Shown here in pieces: positions 9,184 to 16,164 of a stretch of 16,164 nucleotides of DNA. Both the position numbers and the translations under genes were made by a program. Each line of letters starts with the position of its first letter. Within the stretch, counting starts at the first letter, position 1. The notes below the pieces were generated by a model that was given only the letters and a program-made list of their open reading frames with translations, ran no database searches and had not been told where the DNA came from. Origin of the DNA: Clostridiaceae bacterium (GTDB lineage Bacteria > Bacillota > Clostridia > DSM-8532); contig DUSJ01000080.1 of assembly GCA_012842645.1 (NCBI GenBank), forward strand, positions 1-16,164, written 5' to 3'.

Positions 9184-9930
9184 ATGGAATATTTTATAGA
9201 AAGCAAGGGCGGGGACGACTACCTCTTTATCGAATCGGACGCTTTTGAAAGTGCCTTTAAAATTCCCTACACTTATAGATATTATCCCGAAGTGGTGGAT
9301 TGGCGCGATGATGGCCATATAACGATAACATGGAAGAACAGGGACGATATAATCCTTCAGGCTGAATTGCAGATAGGTTCAGCCACTGCTGTCATCAACG
9401 GCTATGAATATGATATTGAAATGGCTCCGGTGGAACGGGACGAACATTGTTACATCCCTGTAAATATCTTCATAGCGCTTCTTGAGATGGATTTGAAATA
9501 TGACAGCGATCTTGGCGTAATCATAATCGACCGGAAGGAGGATTTCCCCAGAGACATCCTTTTGGGGGCATGGTCGGATATTGATACCTACTTTAGCATC
9601 GGACGCCAGGATATCATTTCGGGAACCATTGATTATCCGTCTTCTGCTGTGCAATATGATTTCAGTGAAGACGGAACTTACAGTAAGGTCATGGTAAGCA
9701 GTCAAAGTATCAGCGGTAAGGATACCATATTGCTTCTTGAAGGGAAATATAAGATCTGCGGCAATACCTTAGTCCGCTATGACAATTACGAAACGCTGTA
9801 CCAGGGCAAGCCTATGCAACTTATTCACAAAAAGAAAAAGCTGGATAACGTGGAGTTCGAATATATATATAACTATTTTCCCGATGAAGAGCAAATCAAG
9901 CTGGACTTCCTTGTTAAAAAGTATAAGTAG
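9184..9930 (+). CDS. Stalk-domain-like (Cu amine oxidase N) plus lipocalin-like protein
   Basis: The 248-residue product is not a named protein. Residues about 68-115 (ATAVINGYEYDIEMAPV, then YIPVNIFIALLEMDLKYDSDLGVIIID) match the pattern of the copper amine oxidase N-terminal/stalk domain found in secreted Clostridia proteins. Residues about 125-245 (LLGAWSDID, YDFSEDGTYSKV, LLLEGKYKICGNTLVRYD) resemble lipocalin-like or DUF5640-type beta domains. Oddly, no signal peptide precedes them. The frame stays open upstream to 9067 but contains no ATG, GTG or TTG, and no ribosome binding site is seen before 9184. It may therefore be N-terminally truncated, or translated by coupling to the ATPase gene. 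Its position suggests it is an accessory of the FtsX transporter. It overlaps the end of kbl on the other strand by 17 bases. Confidence 0.65.
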   Translation: MEYFIESKGGDDYLFIESDAFESAFKIPYTYRYYPEVVDWRDDGHITITWKNRDDIILQAELQIGSATAVINGYEYDIEMAPVERDEHCYIPVNIFIALLEMDLKYDSDLGVIIIDRKEDFPRDILLGAWSDIDTYFSIGRQDIISGTIDYPSSAVQYDFSEDGTYSKVMVSSQSISGKDTILLLEGKYKICGNTLVRYDNYETLYQGKPMQLIHKKKKLDNVEFEYIYNYFPDEEQIKLDFLVKKYK

Positions 9931-11119
9931 TCTTCGCGCTTAGCATTTCTTTCCTGGCCTCGGTGAAAGCCTTTATAACGTAATCCAGGTCCTGTTTTGT
10001 ATGAGCCGCCGATATCTGGACCCTGATCCTTGCTTTTCCCTTGGGCACGACGGGATAGAAGAAACCTACTACATATACTCCCTTTTCAAGCATCCTCTGC
10101 GACATCTGCTGTACAATTCGTGCGTCTCCAAGTATTATAGGAACTATTGGATGAATACTGTCTCCAACATCGAATCCGGCCTTTTTCATGCCTTCTCTGA
10201 AATACCTGGTGTTTTCCATAAGGGTCTCTCTGAGTTCGCCGCAGCGAGACAGCATTTCAATTACTTTTATTGATGTATAGGCAATGGCGGGCGAAAGCGT
10301 ATTTGAAAAGAGATAGGGCCTGGATCTTTGTCTCAGCAGTTCGATGATTTCCTTTCTTCCGCTGGTGAATCCGCCGCTTGCTCCCCCCAGAGCTTTTCCA
10401 AGGGTGCTTGTTATTATGTCCACTTTGTCCGAAACTCCAAAATACTCAGGTGTGCCGCGCCCGTTTTTGCCGATAAACCCGGTTGCGTGGCTGTCGTCAA
10501 CCATAACAAGTGCGCCATATATTTCAGCCAGTCTGCATATTTCAGGAAGGTTGGCCAAAATACCGTCCATGGAAAATACACCATCGGTTGCAATCAGTTT
10601 CAGGCGCGCACCCTGTGCTTCTCTAAGTTTTTGCTCCAGATCTTCCATATCATTGTTTTTATAGCGATAGCGCTTTACTTTGCAAAGGCGTATTCCGTCA
10701 ATAATACTGGCATGATTCAGCTCATCGCTGATTACGGCATCTTCTTCGGACAAGATAGTTTCAAAAAGACCTCCGTTCGCATCAAAGCAGGAACTGTACA
10801 GAATGGTGTCTTCAGTGCCAAGGAACTCACTTATGCTTTTTTCCAGTTCCTTATGGATTTCCTGGGTTCCGCAGATGAAGCGTACAGAGGACAGCCCGTA
10901 TCCCCATTTATCATAGCTTTCTTTAGCAGCGGCAATTACTTCCGGATGGTTGGACAGGCCAAGATAATTATTGGCACACATATTGAGTACAGTTCTGTTT
11001 CCCGAAATACCAACGTTTGCAGACTGGGGACCTGTCAAAATCCTTTCGTCTTTCCATAGACCATCTTCCTTAATACTGTTTATTACAGACTGAAAATGTT
11101 TTCTGGCCGTCTCATTCAT
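9914..11119 (-). CDS. kbl: Glycine C-acetyltransferase (2-amino-3-ketobutyrate CoA ligase)
   Basis: This PLP enzyme splits 2-amino-3-ketobutyrate with CoA into glycine and acetyl-CoA, the second step of threonine breakdown. The 401-residue length fits Kbl (about 395-400). Fold-type I alpha-oxoamine synthase features are present: NNYLGLSNHP near 50, SSCFDANGG near 109, DELNHASIIDG with His136 stacking on PLP, the aspartate of VDDSHATG (208-214), and the PLP lysine Lys242 in TLGKALGG. The C-terminus has the family strand KGKARIRVQISAAHT. GGGAG lies about 11 bases before the ATG. It lies 79 bases downstream of tdh on the same strand, so the two form the tdh-kbl pair. The related enzymes BioF and HemA-type ALAS are less likely, given this partner. 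Confidence 0.93.
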   Translation of the reverse strand: MNETARKHFQSVINSIKEDGLWKDERILTGPQSANVGISGNRTVLNMCANNYLGLSNHPEVIAAAKESYDKWGYGLSSVRFICGTQEIHKELEKSISEFLGTEDTILYSSCFDANGGLFETILSEEDAVISDELNHASIIDGIRLCKVKRYRYKNNDMEDLEQKLREAQGARLKLIATDGVFSMDGILANLPEICRLAEIYGALVMVDDSHATGFIGKNGRGTPEYFGVSDKVDIITSTLGKALGGASGGFTSGRKEIIELLRQRSRPYLFSNTLSPAIAYTSIKVIEMLSRCGELRETLMENTRYFREGMKKAGFDVGDSIHPIVPIILGDARIVQQMSQRMLEKGVYVVGFFYPVVPKGKARIRVQISAAHTKQDLDYVIKAFTEARKEMLSAKTTYTF

Positions 11120-11198
11120 TACCGTCTCATCTCCCTTAATAAATTAACATGTATAAACCCTTATGCCTGAAGATCTGTTTAGCGCTCTGACCATGTTG

Positions 11199-12224
11199 TT
11201 ATACCCAATTGAGGATAACTTTTCCTGACTGGCCGGATGCCATTACCTCGAAAGCCTCCTGGTAATCAGTGTAATGGAAGTGATGAGTTATTACCGGAGA
11301 AATATCCAGGCCGGACTGTATAATGACTGTCATTTTATACCAGGTTTCATACATCTCCCGTCCGTATATCCCCTTTATTGTCAGGCCATTAAATACGACT
11401 TCATCCCAGTTGATAGAAGTATCGGAGCTTTGAATCCCCAGCAGGGCTATCTTTCCGCCGTGTGCCATAACACTTAACATTTCCTTGAAGGCGATGCTGC
11501 TGCCCGACATTTCAAGGCCTATGTCAAAGCCTTCGGTCATGCCCAGCTTCTTCATCGCTTCTTTCAGGGAAGTCTCCCTTGGGTTTATAGCCATAGTAAT
11601 TCCGAATTTTTCGGCAAGCTTCAAACGGTATGGATTAATGTCGGTAATAACCACATGCCTTGCGCCTGCGTGCCTTACCACAGCCGCAGCCATTATGCCG
11701 ATAGGGCCAGCCCCTGTTATGAGGACATCCTCGCCAAGAACATTAAAGGAAAGCGCTGCATGTACTGCATTTCCGAAAGGATCAAAACAACTTAATATAT
11801 CCTCAGGAATGTTTTTATCGCAATACCATACGTTTGTCTGCGGGATTGCAATGTATTCGGCAAATGCCCCCTGGCGGTTAACGCCAACACCGCTTGTTTT
11901 CATGCAAAGATGACGTCTTCCTGCCAGGCAGTTCCGGCATGTTCCGCAGACAATATGACCTTCTCCCGAAACCAGGTCGCCGACCTTGAAATCATGCACA
12001 TTGTCGCCTACCGCTGCTACGGTGCCAACAAATTCATGACCTATTACCATGGGAGTCCGTATGGTTCTTTGCGCCCATTCATCCCAATTATAAAAATGTA
12101 CATCGGTCCCGCATATGGATGTTTTTCTGATTTTTATAAGAACATCGTTTATGCCTATTTGGGGAACAGGCACTTCCTCCAGCCATATGCCAGGTTTATC
12201 ATATTTCTTAACCAGGGCCTTCAT
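11199..12224 (-). CDS. tdh: L-threonine 3-dehydrogenase
   Basis: Tdh oxidises L-threonine with NAD+ to 2-amino-3-ketobutyrate, feeding kbl downstream. It is a 341-residue zinc medium-chain dehydrogenase, the same length as E. coli Tdh, and follows it closely by eye ([51 protein letters not shown]). Catalytic zinc ligands Cys38, His63 and Glu64 and structural zinc cysteines 93, 96, 99 and 107 are intact. The NAD-binding loop is GAGPIG (171-176). The start is fixed by homology (MKAL), but the nearest Shine-Dalgarno-like GGAGA (12254-12250) is 25 bases away. In between is a four-codon mini-frame (ATG CGC TAC GTA TAA, 12249-12235). Confidence 0.96.
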   Translation of the reverse strand: MKALVKKYDKPGIWLEEVPVPQIGINDVLIKIRKTSICGTDVHFYNWDEWAQRTIRTPMVIGHEFVGTVAAVGDNVHDFKVGDLVSGEGHIVCGTCRNCLAGRRHLCMKTSGVGVNRQGAFAEYIAIPQTNVWYCDKNIPEDILSCFDPFGNAVHAALSFNVLGEDVLITGAGPIGIMAAAVVRHAGARHVVITDINPYRLKLAEKFGITMAINPRETSLKEAMKKLGMTEGFDIGLEMSGSSIAFKEMLSVMAHGGKIALLGIQSSDTSINWDEVVFNGLTIKGIYGREMYETWYKMTVIIQSGLDISPVITHHFHYTDYQEAFEVMASGQSGKVILNWV

Positions 12225-12272
12225 TTTTTGATCTTTATACGTAGCGCATTCTCCTTTCTTCTTTCCGTTCCC

Positions 12273-12290
12273 GCCGGCGATTAATCCGGC
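12273..12290 (-). other. Hairpin in the tdh leader
   Basis: GCCGG and CCGGC arms surround an eight-base loop within the roughly 107-base leader between the predicted tdh start site and its ATG. There is no U-run, so it is not a terminator. A second short hairpin, AGCTC/GAGCT (12318-12333), lies at the predicted transcript 5' end. A role in RNA stability or regulation is only a guess. Confidence 0.3.
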
Positions 12291-12337
12291 CCGCCTGGTC
12301 TGTTCCTTTCAGGTCATAGCTCTTTACAGAGCTTTTT

Positions 12338-12366
12338 ATCATATCTATGCTGTTTATTTGCATCAA
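12338..12366 (-). promoter_or_regulatory. Promoter of tdh-kbl
   Basis: On the minus strand TTGATG (12366-12361) and TATGAT (12343-12338) are 17 bases apart, giving a start near 12331. Nothing else comparable lies upstream of tdh. The element TTCAGGTC is repeated on the plus strand on both sides of it (12308-12315 and 12398-12405). Confidence 0.65.
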
Positions 12367-12389
12367 ATAATAATTACCCAGTATCCTTC

Positions 12390-12465
12390 ACCTGTCATTC
12401 AGGTCTGAAGCTACGTTTTATCCAACACTATTTTATCATATCACACATAAACTAAGATTGATATG
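12390..12465. promoter_or_regulatory. Inverted repeats between divergent tdh and hydrolase genes, possible operators
   Basis: ACCTG-TCATT-CAGGT (12390-12404) is a perfect short dyad just upstream of the tdh -35 element. CATATCA (12437-12443) and TGATATG (12459-12465) form a second inverted pair with a 15-base gap in front of the hydrolase gene. These could bind a shared regulator, but such short dyads also occur by chance. I found no good promoter for the hydrolase gene here. Confidence 0.3.
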
Positions 12466-12485
12466 AAACACATTCAGGGGTTTTT

Positions 12486-14183
12486 TTGACAGTGGCGGAA
12501 GGGATGGAAAACGTTCGCTTACACATGCTTGAAGAGGCCTTTAATAAAGACGGTTATGAAATAACCGGGCATATCATGAAATTCGGCAGGCTCGGCATAG
12601 TGGCCGAGCACAGGACGGCCTTCAACTATGATACCGGTGAAAAGAAAAAAGTATATTATGTTGAGGGGACCCGTTATGAAATGGGTTATCTCCTTGGTTT
12701 CCTCGCAGAAAAACAGGTCATGGAAATGACGAGGGACTTTTCGGAGCAATTGCCGCTTCTGTTCATAGGCAGCAGGAATCCCGGCAAAATAAAGTTCATT
12801 GGCAATGCCCTTAAGAGCATAGTGAAAACCTTTGTAAAACCTTCGTTTGCCAGCCAGCCGCAGGGTATAAGGGATGAAATAAGGGGCCTGGCGGATGGCT
12901 GCAGGGAGCGGAATCCCGGCACAGGAGTCACTCCCGGGGATCTGATGGTATTAAATATCGGTTTTGATATCCTTCTTTCCATGGTATATACCGGCACATT
13001 CCTGAAAGCAGGATTATTCGGACTGATGCCCGTAGATTTCAAAATACCGTTTATGTGCAATGCCTTTTCGATATTTGGCAAATCGGCCGGCGGCGGACAC
13101 TATTTCGGCAGGGATTTCATGTTCCCGTCAGCGGGAGTATTTCACAGGACAGCCACCATGGTTATATGCAATCCGGTTGATGAAAATGGCAATGAATCCG
13201 TTCCATTTGTAAGTGTAACGGCCCCGGGCCTCGTCGGCAGCATCTCGGCTATGAACATGAAAGGGATAGCAATCGGATTGGATATGTCTGTCGGGTTTAA
13301 CTGCAATCCAGAGAACATTGGGGTTAATTCACTGGCTTTATGCCGTGAATGTATCCAGCACGGCGCAAGCTGCGAAGATATAGTGAAAAGGATGGCTGAA
13401 ACGAAGCGGGGCGTTACCTGGAACTACATCGTTTCAGACGGCGTTAGGGACAGGGCATGCGTTATAGAAGCGGGGAAGACTCAGAAAGAGCATGACCTGT
13501 TAAGGGTGATTCCTTATGAAAACAGGGCTTATATGCCAGACAGGAACTTTATCAGGCAGCATTGGTCGGCAGACTTCCATAACGGGCTGATGGTCCGGTG
13601 GAATGATTATAAGTATCCGACCGCTTACCTGAAATTCAATGAAAAGTTGTGGGCCTTCTATAATAAAAAGCACTCTGCAGCAAAGAAGCTTTACCCGGAT
13701 GCTTTTGGACCGGAAGGCTTTATTAATAAAAGCTGGACCGAGAAAAACTGCCCGTCCACGTTTTACTTCGCTCCCCAGCGCGAGGACAGCGATGACCTGG
13801 TCATTGCGACCAATCATTTCATTATCCCCGAGATGCAGCTATATTCCATGCATCCCTGGACTTCGATGGTGCTGGGCTTAAAGATCAACGATATCCAATG
13901 GCGGTATGACGCACTGAACAGCGAAATCATGCAGGCATTGAGAGAAAAAGGGACTATCGGCTATTCCATGGCCAGAAAACTGATAGATTTCCTGGCTCCC
14001 TATGGCAGGTATCCGTCATATTACGCTGATAACCCCAGGAGCCATGACGGCAAAGAGATACGCATCGAAGGCTGCACTTCTTTATTTGATCTGAAAAATA
14101 TGACAGTTGAAAGTCATTTCGGATACTATTGCGATGAATGGATAAAGATAACTCTGACAAATTATTTTGAAAATGCTTCTTGA
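12486..14183 (+). CDS. C45-family acyltransferase/hydrolase (penicillin acyltransferase-like)
   Basis: The 565-residue protein resembles the acyl-CoA:6-aminopenicillanate acyltransferase (AAT, peptidase C45) N-terminal nucleophile hydrolases. Early segments fit the family: GTRYEMGYLLG (61-71) and DEIRGLADG (130-138). The likely nucleophile is Cys191 in FMCNAFSIFG, followed by GHYFGRDF with the conserved Arg209-Asp210, then GLVGSISAMNMKGIAIGLD and the NYIVSDG segment. In this family the chain is usually cut just before the cysteine; here the preceding residue is Met190. It is longer than typical AAT (about 350), with about 180 residues of extra C-terminal sequence and a long N-terminus. No signal peptide is evident. 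The start TTG at 12486 is chosen because GGGG sits five bases upstream; ATG at 12504 is the alternative. Amide hydrolysis or acyl transfer is inferred; the substrate is unknown. Confidence 0.75.
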   Translation: MTVAEGMENVRLHMLEEAFNKDGYEITGHIMKFGRLGIVAEHRTAFNYDTGEKKKVYYVEGTRYEMGYLLGFLAEKQVMEMTRDFSEQLPLLFIGSRNPGKIKFIGNALKSIVKTFVKPSFASQPQGIRDEIRGLADGCRERNPGTGVTPGDLMVLNIGFDILLSMVYTGTFLKAGLFGLMPVDFKIPFMCNAFSIFGKSAGGGHYFGRDFMFPSAGVFHRTATMVICNPVDENGNESVPFVSVTAPGLVGSISAMNMKGIAIGLDMSVGFNCNPENIGVNSLALCRECIQHGASCEDIVKRMAETKRGVTWNYIVSDGVRDRACVIEAGKTQKEHDLLRVIPYENRAYMPDRNFIRQHWSADFHNGLMVRWNDYKYPTAYLKFNEKLWAFYNKKHSAAKKLYPDAFGPEGFINKSWTEKNCPSTFYFAPQREDSDDLVIATNHFIIPEMQLYSMHPWTSMVLGLKINDIQWRYDALNSEIMQALREKGTIGYSMARKLIDFLAPYGRYPSYYADNPRSHDGKEIRIEGCTSLFDLKNMTVESHFGYYCDEWIKITLTNYFENAS

Positions 14184-14209
14184 CTTAATATATTTTCCGT
14201 TTGACAATA

Positions 14210-14227
14210 AATACACCAGCGTGTATT
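14210..14227. promoter_or_regulatory. Perfect dyad overlapping the -35 of the valS promoter
   Basis: AATACAC and GTGTATT arms of seven bases flank the spacer CAGC. The right arm shares two bases with the TTGACA at 14226. A second TTGACA at 14201-14206 lies just upstream, with a weak TATTGA 17 bases later. This may be an operator, or a hairpin at the 3' end of the hydrolase transcript, but it lacks a U-run. Confidence 0.4.
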
Positions 14228-14254
14228 GACATTTTATAGCTTGTAACATAATAT
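14226..14254 (+). promoter_or_regulatory. Sigma-A promoter of valS
   Basis: A perfect TTGACA (14226-14231) and TAATAT (14249-14254) lie 17 bases apart, one mismatch from full consensus. Transcription would begin near 14261, about 20 bases before the T-box leader core. Confidence 0.88.
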
Positions 14255-14280
14255 AAAAAATAACAAAACCGAACACAGGC

Positions 14281-14564
14281 AAAATGGCGTTGACGGGGAG
14301 GAGTACATGCTTGCCGGAAGCGTAGAGAGGAGATGGCCGGTGAAAATCTCCGTGAAGGAAGTATGGAAGTAGCCCCTGAGCTGTGAACCGAAAGGTTGAT
14401 CCGAGTAGGCTTCAACGGGTTTTCCGCCGTTAAAAGGAAAGCGGTATCGGATAGACAGCTTGATTTATCCCGTACCGGCTGAGTGCAGATAGCAATATCT
14501 GAAACGTAGGTGGTACCACGGATGCATAGTCCGCCCTAAGCGTGTAGCTTATGGCGGATTTTTT
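14281..14564 (+). promoter_or_regulatory. T-box leader with valine (GUA) specifier
   Basis: The leader binds uncharged tRNA-Val and then allows read-through into valS. Stem I is closed by CGTTGA (14288-14293) with TCAACG (14412-14417). Above it GGGG pairs with CCCC, and an internal specifier loop carries GTA at 14369-14371 (GGAAGTAGCCCC) opposite GGAGTA. CATGCTT pairs with AAGTATG above the loop. The T-box core GGTGGTACCACGG is at 14509-14521. Its TGGT bulge can pair with the ACCA end of tRNA. The antiterminator uses CGGA (14519-14522) with TCCG (14530-14533), and this competes with the terminator. The GUA specifier matches the downstream gene, a valyl-tRNA synthetase. Confidence 0.93.
14531..14564 (+). 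terminator. T-box intrinsic terminator
   Basis: CCGCC-C-TAAGC pairs with GCTTA-T-GGCGG around loop GTGTA, with one C/T mismatch, followed by ATTTTTT. Its 5' strand is shared with the antiterminator, the standard T-box switch. It ends 34 bases before the valS start. Confidence 0.92.
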
Positions 14565-14598
14565 GTTATGTGTTCGAAAAAAAACAGGAGGTATTGCC

Positions 14599-16164
14599 AT
14601 GGAAAAAAGATATGATTTCAGAAAAGTTGAAAAGGAAATGCAGGATTTCTGGAGGGAGAATTCAGTCTACAGGTTTGACCCCGGGAGCGAAAACGAGATC
14701 TACTCCATTGACACGCCGCCCCCGACTGTCAGCGGCAGCCTTCATATCGGGCACATATTTTCCTACACCCAGGCCGAGATGATAGCCCGGTACAGGCGCA
14801 TGCAGGGATATAACGTCTTTTATCCCTTTGGCTTCGACGACAACGGACTGCCCACCGAAAGGCTCGTTGAAAAGGAAGAAGGAGTGAAAGCGAAAGACCT
14901 TCCCAGGAGCGAGTTTATCAGGATGTGCATGAAGACGTGCGAAAAATATGAAAAAGAGTTTAAAGAACTGTGGGAGTCACTGGGCTTTTCGGTAGACTGG
15001 TCTCTCCGGTATGAAACTATCAATCCCATGGCCCGGCGTATCTCGCAAAGGTCGTTTATAAGGCTCTTAAAAGACGGCAAGGCATACATGAAGGAATCCC
15101 CGGTCCTTTGGTGCCCCGAATGCCAGACGTCCATCGCCCAGGCGGAGCTTGAAACCGCGGATAAGGAAACCACGTTCAGCTATATAAAATTCAAGTCGGG
15201 GGACGAGATCCTGCCGGTCGCCACAACAAGGCCGGAACTTCTTTACGGATGCGTTTGCCTGTTTATAAATCCGAAGGATGACAGGTATTCAAAATATATT
15301 GGCAGGAAAGCTGTCGTTCCTTTATACGATTATGAAGTACCCATACTGGCTGACGAAAAAGCCTACATGGATAAAGGCACGGGCATAGTCATGTGCTGCA
15401 CTTTCGGGGACAGCACCGATGCCGGGTGGTACGAAACCCATAAGCTGCCTTACAGGAAGGTCATACTTCCCGACGGCACCATAGATGGAAATGTTCCTTT
15501 TATCGGAGGTCTTAACGTCATCGAAGCCAGGCACAGGATAACAGGCCTGCTTTCGGAGAAAGGACTTATTATCAAATCGGAAAGCATTACGCACACGGTC
15601 GCGGTTCATGAACGCTGCGGAAAGGATATAGAGATCATACCCTCAAGGCAATGGTATATTGACATCCTCAGCCGCAGGGAGAAGTTCCTCGAAGCGGCCG
15701 ACAGCATCAAATGGTACCCGAAGCATATGAAGAACAGGTATATCGCGTGGGTAGAGAATCTTAAATGGGACTGGTGCATATCCCGCCAGCGCTGTTTCGG
15801 CGTTCCTTTCCCCTTATGGTACTGCAAAAAATGCGGCAATGTCATGGTCGCTGATGAAGAAATGCTGCCGGTTAATCCCATGGAAACAGGACCGGGCAAA
15901 CCCTGCCAGTGCGGATCGAACGAGTTCGAGCCCGAAACGTCCGTTTTCGATACATGGGCCACCTCATCGGTCACTCCCCAGATAAATGCAAGGTGGGGGG
16001 AGGAAGGCGATCTCTCCGGAAGGCTTCTTCCCATGAACATGAGGACCCAGGCCCACGAGATAATACGTACATGGGCGTTTTATACCATTGTCAAAAGCTT
16101 ATACCATACCGGCCGGATCCCGTGGAAGGATATCATGGTATGCGGCTTCGTGCTCGCGAAAAGA
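14599..16164 (+). CDS. valS: Valyl-tRNA synthetase, archaeal-like type (3' end outside window)
   Basis: This class I synthetase charges tRNA-Val. The first 522 codons are in the window; the KMSKS loop, which should follow VCGFVLAKR, lies outside it. The HIGH motif is GSLHIGH (His49-His52). Zinc-type cysteine pairs are at Cys172/175 (WCPEC) and at 409/412/436/438. The CP1 editing domain shows TTRPE (209-213). WCISRQR is at 392-398. GFDDNGLPTERLVEKE (78-93) and MRTQAHEIIRTWAFY (481-495) are typical of the archaeal/Rickettsia-type ValRS, where common bacterial enzymes have a TDHAGIATQ-like segment. AGGAGG at 14586-14591 is seven bases before the ATG. Expression is controlled by the T-box upstream. 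It may be the only ValRS of the cell or a second copy. Confidence 0.95.
   Translation, partial: MEKRYDFRKVEKEMQDFWRENSVYRFDPGSENEIYSIDTPPPTVSGSLHIGHIFSYTQAEMIARYRRMQGYNVFYPFGFDDNGLPTERLVEKEEGVKAKDLPRSEFIRMCMKTCEKYEKEFKELWESLGFSVDWSLRYETINPMARRISQRSFIRLLKDGKAYMKESPVLWCPECQTSIAQAELETADKETTFSYIKFKSGDEILPVATTRPELLYGCVCLFINPKDDRYSKYIGRKAVVPLYDYEVPILADEKAYMDKGTGIVMCCTFGDSTDAGWYETHKLPYRKVILPDGTIDGNVPFIGGLNVIEARHRITGLLSEKGLIIKSESITHTVAVHERCGKDIEIIPSRQWYIDILSRREKFLEAADSIKWYPKHMKNRYIAWVENLKWDWCISRQRCFGVPFPLWYCKKCGNVMVADEEMLPVNPMETGPGKPCQCGSNEFEPETSVFDTWATSSVTPQINARWGEEGDLSGRLLPMNMRTQAHEIIRTWAFYTIVKSLYHTGRIPWKDIMVCGFVLAKR

Noticed and set aside
9914..9930. 17-base convergent overlap of the kbl and stalk-domain gene ends
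   Set aside because: Short tail-to-tail overlaps are common in compact genomes and need no special explanation.
10328..11059. 243-residue plus-strand frame opposite kbl
   Set aside because: Antisense shadow of a clearly identified PLP enzyme gene, with no family resemblance.
12318..12337. AGCTC/GAGCT hairpin followed by T5 on the plus strand, considered as a terminator
   Set aside because: No plus-strand gene ends upstream of it, the stem is only five pairs, and it coincides with the tdh transcription start.
1..16164. CRISPR arrays, insertion sequences or attachment-site repeats
   Set aside because: No regularly spaced repeats, transposase-like frames or duplicated tRNA 3' ends were seen.

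Overview
The window reads as ordinary chromosomal DNA of a low-to-medium GC Bacillota organism, most likely class Clostridia. This is inferred from strong AGGAGG ribosome binding sites, sigma-A type promoters, a T-box leader, a DUF1576 membrane protein, and a Clostridia-like mix of genes. No insertion sequence, transposase, CRISPR array, rRNA or replication origin is visible.

Left part (1-5160): a promoter with a near-consensus ARG-box dyad just downstream drives carB, the large subunit of carbamoyl phosphate synthase, with no carA beside it. Next comes a more AT-rich DUF1576-type membrane protein gene broken by two compensating single-base frameshifts. Its last codons run through the terminator and 3' end of a convergent tRNA-Leu(UAG) gene, which has its own clear promoter and terminator.

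Middle part (5249-9930): an apparent operon on the + strand with its own promoter. It encodes a very large FtsX/MacB-type ABC permease (8 membrane segments, two large extracytoplasmic domains), its LolD/MacB-type ATPase, and a small protein combining a copper-amine-oxidase-N/stalk-like domain with a lipocalin-like C-terminal part.

Threonine catabolism (9914-12366, - strand): tdh then kbl, which together convert L-threonine to glycine and acetyl-CoA, from a good promoter. Divergent from them is a 565-residue C45-family (penicillin acyltransferase-like) hydrolase that starts at TTG.

Right part (14201-16164): a strong promoter overlapped by a perfect dyad, a complete T-box leader with a GUA (valine) specifier and an intrinsic terminator, then valS, cut by the window end. 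The valyl-tRNA synthetase is of the archaeal-like type (DDNGLPTER signature), not the usual bacterial type.

The strongest second-look items are the T-box-controlled archaeal-type valS, the twice-frameshifted DUF1576 gene running into a tRNA, and the carA-less, ARG-box-bearing carB. I saw no convincing entirely new system; the FtsX cassette is the nearest candidate for a poorly described function.
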